Assembly (NCBI GenBank): GCA_044357345.1
Contig: JBIKPR010000003.1
Location: 26,455-90,454 of the forward strand
Origin: JABMMZ01 sp044357345
Lineage (GTDB): Bacteria > Bacteroidota > Bacteroidia > NS11-12g > UBA955
Reading direction: 5' to 3'
DNA: 64,000 bases
This document shows, one piece after another, positions 62,179-64,000 of the stretch. The notes below the pieces were generated by a model that saw nothing but the letters and a program-made list of their open reading frames with translations, was not told the DNA's origin and did no database searches. A program made the translations under genes and the position numbers. Within the stretch, counting starts at the first letter, position 1. Every line of letters starts with the position of its first letter.

Positions 62179-62284
62179 TTATCAAGAAAAGACGGAGGGA
62201 ATCGGTCCTGTGAAGTCTTGGCAACCCAATTCGTTAATGCGAATTAAAGGTGCTACATCCTGCCTCAAATTAGAGGAAAGATAA
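62179..62284 (+). promoter_or_regulatory. SAM-I (S-box) riboswitch
   Basis: The conserved SAM-I core is present in order: P1 5' strand TTATC, GACGGAGGGA, CCTGTGAAG, GGCAACC, AAGGTGCTA-ATCCTGC, a P4 stem and GAAAGATAA closing P1. SAM binding represses methionine-synthesis genes. About 60 bases separate it from the metH ATG and hold the expression platform; no classical U-tract terminator is evident, so control may be by occlusion of the translation start. Confidence 0.93.
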
Positions 62285-62344
62285 TAGCGGATCTTATCGT
62301 TTATCGATTTCAAGTCCTGCTCTCTTGTACTTGCATTTATTAAA

Positions 62345-64000
62345 ATGAGCAGAACGATATACCCTTATTTGAGATTAAGTGGACTTGAGCCACTAACCCA
62401 AACCAATGAAACTAATTTTATTAATATTGGTGAAAGAACCAATGTAACTGGTAGCAGAAAATTCGCCAAGTTAATTTTAGATGACAAGTTTGACGAAGCT
62501 TTATCTGTTGCTAGACAGCAAGTAGAAAATGGTGCACAAGTCATTGACATCAACATGGATGAAGGCATGTTGGATGGTAAAGCTGCAATGGTAAGGTTTT
62601 TGAATTTAATCGCTGCTGAACCAGATATATCAAGAGTCCCAGTTATGATCGATTCATCAAAATGGGAAATTATTGAGGCTGGTTTGCAATGTATTCAAGG
62701 AAAAGGTATCGTTAATTCGATAAGCTTAAAAGGTGGTGAAGAAGAATTTATCAGACAAGCAAAGCTTTTAAAACGCTACGGTGCCGCAACAGTTGTTATG
62801 GCGTTTGACGAGCTTGGTCAAGCCGATTCATTCCAAAGAAGAATAGAAATTTGCAAGAGAGCCTATGAGATTTTAGTTCATAAAGTTAAATTTCCCGCTC
62901 AAGACATCATTTTTGATCCAAACATATTAACGGTTGCAACAGGTATAGAAGAGCACAACAATTATGCGGTTGATTTTATTAATGCCACAAAATGGATAAA
63001 ACAAAATTTGCCATATGCAAAAGTAAGTGGAGGAGTAAGCAATATTTCTTTTTCATTTAGAGGAAATGATGCAGTAAGAGAAGCTATGCACTCTGCGTTT
63101 CTATACCACGCCATACAAGCTGGAATGGATATGGGTATTGTAAATGCAGGTATGCTTATGGTATATGATGAAATACCAAAAGAATTATTAGATAGGGTAG
63201 AAGATGTTTTGCTCAATAGAAGAAACGATTCTACAGATAGATTGCTTGAATTTGCGGAAACTTTTAAGGCAAAAGGAAAAGAAAAAATAGTAGATGATGC
63301 TTGGCGTAAAACTGCTGTTGAAGAGAGATTAAAGCATGCTTTGATACACGGAATTACTGATTTTATTGATATAGATACCGAAGAGGCAAGGCATTTATTT
63401 GATAGACCATTGCATGTTATAGAAGGGCCATTAATGGCAGGAATGAATGTAGTTGGTGATTTGTTTGGCAGTGGTAAAATGTTTTTACCTCAGGTGGTAA
63501 AAAGCGCTCGGGTTATGAAGAAGGCCGTTGCCTATTTAGAGCCATTTCTTCAGGCTGAAAAAGATAAAAACATTTTAGAAGGCACAAATTTAGAAGAAGC
63601 AAATAAAGGGCCTGGAAAGATTTTGCTCGCAACAGTTAAAGGCGACGTTCATGATATAGGAAAGAATATTGTCGGTGTTGTATTGGCTTGTAATAATTAC
63701 GAAATTTATGACATGGGTGTTATGGTTTCTTGTGAAAAGATATTAGAAAAAGCCAAAGAAATTAATGCGGATGTTATTGGGTTAAGCGGTCTAATAACCC
63801 CAAGCTTAGATGAAATGGTATACGTGGCTCAACAAATGGAGAAAAAAGGATTCAAAATACCATTATTAATTGGGGGGGCCACTACAAGCAGAATACATGC
63901 AGCTGTTAAAGTAGCTCCGCAATACAGTGGTTCAACTATTCATGTATTGGATGCTTCTAAATCAGTTCCAGTTGTATCTCAGTTGTTAAATGATGATTCG
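62345..64000 (+). CDS. metH: cobalamin-dependent methionine synthase, pterin- and B12-binding part (3' truncated by window edge)
   Basis: 552 codons are visible and open at the right edge. The protein starts MSRTIYPYLRLSGLEPL, equal to about residue 340 of E. coli MetH, and runs through the methyltetrahydrofolate-binding domain (NIGERTNVTGS, INMDEGMLDG, GGVSNISFSFRGND) into the cap and B12 domain with the cobalt-ligand motif DVHDIGKNI. The N-terminal homocysteine-binding zinc domain is absent, and there is no room for it between the riboswitch and the ATG, so that domain must be encoded separately. Regulated by the SAM-I riboswitch. Confidence 0.95.
   Translation, partial: MSRTIYPYLRLSGLEPLTQTNETNFINIGERTNVTGSRKFAKLILDDKFDEALSVARQQVENGAQVIDINMDEGMLDGKAAMVRFLNLIAAEPDISRVPVMIDSSKWEIIEAGLQCIQGKGIVNSISLKGGEEEFIRQAKLLKRYGAATVVMAFDELGQADSFQRRIEICKRAYEILVHKVKFPAQDIIFDPNILTVATGIEEHNNYAVDFINATKWIKQNLPYAKVSGGVSNISFSFRGNDAVREAMHSAFLYHAIQAGMDMGIVNAGMLMVYDEIPKELLDRVEDVLLNRRNDSTDRLLEFAETFKAKGKEKIVDDAWRKTAVEERLKHALIHGITDFIDIDTEEARHLFDRPLHVIEGPLMAGMNVVGDLFGSGKMFLPQVVKSARVMKKAVAYLEPFLQAEKDKNILEGTNLEEANKGPGKILLATVKGDVHDIGKNIVGVVLACNNYEIYDMGVMVSCEKILEKAKEINADVIGLSGLITPSLDEMVYVAQQMEKKGFKIPLLIGGATTSRIHAAVKVAPQYSGSTIHVLDASKSVPVVSQLLNDDS

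Noticed and set aside
1..64000. CRISPR arrays, tRNA or rRNA genes
   Set aside because: No regularly spaced direct repeats and no cloverleaf or rRNA-like conserved sequence were noticed on either strand while reading.

Overview
This window is a low-GC stretch of a Bacteroidota genome. The evidence is the gene families (SxtJ, DUF4846, GxxExxY, a MetH that begins at its pterin domain), several TAnnTTTG promoter boxes, and weak or absent Shine-Dalgarno sequences with TTG/GTG starts. About 58 kb is one large cell-surface polysaccharide locus (O-antigen or capsule type), almost all on the + strand with stop/start overlaps. The last 6 kb returns to housekeeping genes: uvrA (minus strand), a DUF4846 protein, and a SAM-I riboswitch in front of metH, which runs off the right edge.

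Layout. (1) 1-11 kb: the end of a sugar epimerase, then a tight run of a 2OG-Fe dioxygenase, DegT aminotransferase, methyltransferase, two deacetylase-like proteins, an RraA-like protein, a formyltransferase and an ATP-grasp ligase, followed by two glycosyltransferases and a class I aminotransferase. (2) 11-16 kb: asparagine synthase, a fused class II glutaminase/WbpG-like amidotransferase, and a glycosyltransferase. (3) 16-27 kb: polyprenyl-P glycosyltransferase, acetyltransferase, wecE, a GDP-mannose/UDP-glucose dehydrogenase and two polytopic membrane proteins. Scars lie between them: a truncated dehydrogenase copy joined to an IS tail, a decayed asnB copy and an IS3-family element. (4) 27-37 kb: a decayed GDPD-like gene, a HAD phosphatase, a GxxExxY nuclease-like gene inside inverted repeats, a membrane/P-loop kinase fusion, a GDPD-like enzyme, two nucleotidyltransferases and glycosyltransferases, several of them bounded by CGCAAAG-type palindromic elements. 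(5) 37-43 kb: a KdnB-like oxidase, DegT aminotransferase, NeuB-like synthase, KdsC-like phosphatase, cytidylyltransferase and a GT-B enzyme with an HP motif; together they predict a CMP-activated amino-ulosonic acid. (6) 43-47 kb: fdtA, an acetyltransferase and an fdtB-like gene for a dTDP-3-acetamido-3,6-dideoxyhexose, plus two GT2 enzymes. (7) 47-50 kb: carbamoyltransferase, a 49-residue DUF5989 protein and SxtJ. (8) 51-58 kb: four GT4 enzymes, a minus-strand O-antigen polymerase/ligase-like protein, a WcaF-like acetyltransferase and a GT2.

In combination the locus encodes about fifteen glycosyltransferases and at least three amino-sugar routes (WecE-type, Fdt-type, and ulosonate plus transaminase), with formyl, acetyl, carbamoyl, amide and possibly phosphate decorations. 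No flippase (Wzx), chain-length regulator or export gene is visible in this window, nor are rmlA/rmlB, so those functions must lie elsewhere. The assignments come from motif and family recognition by eye; no database search was run.
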